Source of the DNA: Spirochaetaceae bacterium
GTDB taxonomy: Bacteria; Spirochaetota; Spirochaetia; Treponematales; Treponemataceae
Assembly: GCA_031271875.1 (NCBI GenBank)
Contig: JAISVD010000141.1
Coordinates: 1 to 5,986, forward strand
DNA: 5,986 nucleotides
Reading direction: 5' to 3'
Position numbers and translations under genes: made by a program. Positions 5,494 to 5,986 of the stretch are shown here, one piece after another. How positions within the stretch are numbered: the stretch's first letter is position 1; every line of letters starts with the position of its first letter. A model generated the notes under the pieces. It was given only the letters and a program-made list of their open reading frames with translations, was not told where the DNA came from and did no database searches.

Positions 5494-5986
5494 TTATACC
5501 CTTCTCTGATTGGCCCGCATTTTTAAACAATCCACCTCAAGGCTCAGCCTGCGAAGCTCCTTCTCCAAATCTTCATTTCTGCTTCGATTCCTTTCATATC
5601 GGTCATTATTTACCTGATATGCATCAAACAAACCTCCGAATTGGAGTTTATTCTCATTTTCCATCCGCACAATAGTTTCATTGAGGGATGAAAAATTGTC
5701 CGTTAAAGAGAAATTATCTTCTTTCAGGGTTGCTACATCTTCTTTCAGAATTATCACGTCTTTTTTCAAGGTTGTTACATCTTCCTTCAGAATTATCACG
5801 TCTTTTTTCAAGGTTGTTACATCTTCCTTCAGAATAATCACGTCTTTTTTCAGGGTTGTTACATCTTCCTTCAGAATCGTCACGTCTTTTTTCAGGGTTG
5901 TTACATCTTCCTTCAGAATCGTCACGTCTTCTTTCAGGGTTGTTACATCTTCCTTCAGAATCGTCACGTCTTCTTTCAGGGTTGTT
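5494..5986 (-). CDS. Heptad-repeat coiled-coil protein, C-terminal part (start beyond right edge)
   Basis: The frame is open at the right edge; 163 C-terminal residues are visible, ending at TAA 5494-5496. The GTG at 5965-5967 is an ordinary repeat valine, not a supported start. The visible part begins with twelve full heptads of the form V-x-x-L-K-E/K-D, such as VTTLKED and VIILKED. With Val at position a, Leu at d, Lys at e and Asp at g, this suits a long parallel two-stranded coiled coil with g-e' salt bridges. Degenerate heptads follow (NFSLTDN, FSSLNET), then NKLQFGGLFDAYQVNNDRYE and a second likely helical stretch, NEDLEKELRRLSLEVDCLKM, ending in RANQRRV. No signal, membrane segment or enzymatic motif is visible. 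Similar ENxLxxLFDAY-type endings occur in uncharacterised coiled-coil proteins of anaerobes. The role is unknown; a structural or scaffolding job is only a guess. Confidence 0.85.
   Translation of the reverse strand, partial: TTLKEDVTILKEDVTTLKEDVTILKEDVTTLKKDVTILKEDVTTLKKDVIILKEDVTTLKKDVIILKEDVTTLKKDVIILKEDVATLKEDNFSLTDNFSSLNETIVRMENENKLQFGGLFDAYQVNNDRYERNRSRNEDLEKELRRLSLEVDCLKMRANQRRV
5728..5986 (-). repeat. 42-bp in-frame tandem repeat array (six full units plus a partial one)
   Basis: Six 42-bp units start at 5728, 5770, 5812, 5854, 5896 and 5938, and a seventh begins at 5980 and runs off the edge. Each encodes two heptads. Units at 5896 and 5938 are identical; neighbours differ by one or two bases, and differences accumulate toward the C-terminal end (low coordinates). 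The pattern fits expansion by slippage or unequal recombination near the N-terminal side. Confidence 0.92.

Noticed and set aside
5728..5986. CRISPR-like array because of regular 42-bp periodicity
   Set aside because: There are no unique spacers: the whole 42-bp unit is repeated and codes in frame for heptads, so this is a protein-coding tandem repeat.
1..5986. A new multi-gene defence or metabolic system
   Set aside because: The genes are unrelated housekeeping or decayed genes with separate control signals; nothing suggests a joint function.

Overview
The window most likely comes from the chromosome of an anaerobic or fermentative bacterium. The main evidence is a full-length, single-chain pyruvate:ferredoxin oxidoreductase (PFOR). 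A spirochaete-like or clostridial-like host would fit the mix of PFOR, MscS channel and heptad-repeat coiled-coil protein, but no marker here settles the taxonomy. All convincing genes lie on the minus strand. The nifJ gene is visibly richer in G+C than its flanks and than the coiled-coil gene at the right edge.

Layout from left to right. Positions 1-329 are AT-rich and mostly non-coding. They hold a weak plus-strand hydrophobic reading frame entering from the left edge, several short palindromes, and a good hairpin at 264-309 that probably ends nifJ transcription. Positions 330-3881 (minus) encode PFOR with all expected domains and cofactor ligands. Positions 3882-4110 are the nifJ leader and upstream region, with a Shine-Dalgarno site, a perfect 9-bp inverted repeat beside a -10-like element, and a nested inverted repeat further upstream. 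Positions 4111-4412 (minus) hold a GNAT-family acetyltransferase remnant: the N-terminal half and the C-terminal tail are both recognisable, but the central acetyl-CoA-binding part is deleted and the frame is shifted. Its promoter and ribosome-binding site look intact. Positions 4530-5405 (minus) encode a three-helix MscS-type mechanosensitive channel whose stop codon lies inside a 12-bp perfect hairpin. Positions 5494-5986 (minus) are the C-terminal part of a coiled-coil protein built from 42-bp tandem repeats; its start lies beyond the right edge.

The genes do not form an obvious pathway. PFOR is central carbon and electron metabolism, MscS is osmotic protection, the GNAT gene is dead or dying, and the coiled-coil protein has no known function. 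Each looks like a separate transcription unit. I see no CRISPR array, tRNA, rRNA, transposase, or convincing new multi-gene system. The most interesting points are the out-of-frame internal deletion in the GNAT gene, the divergence gradient in the coiled-coil repeats, and the alternative hairpins at the mscS stop codon.
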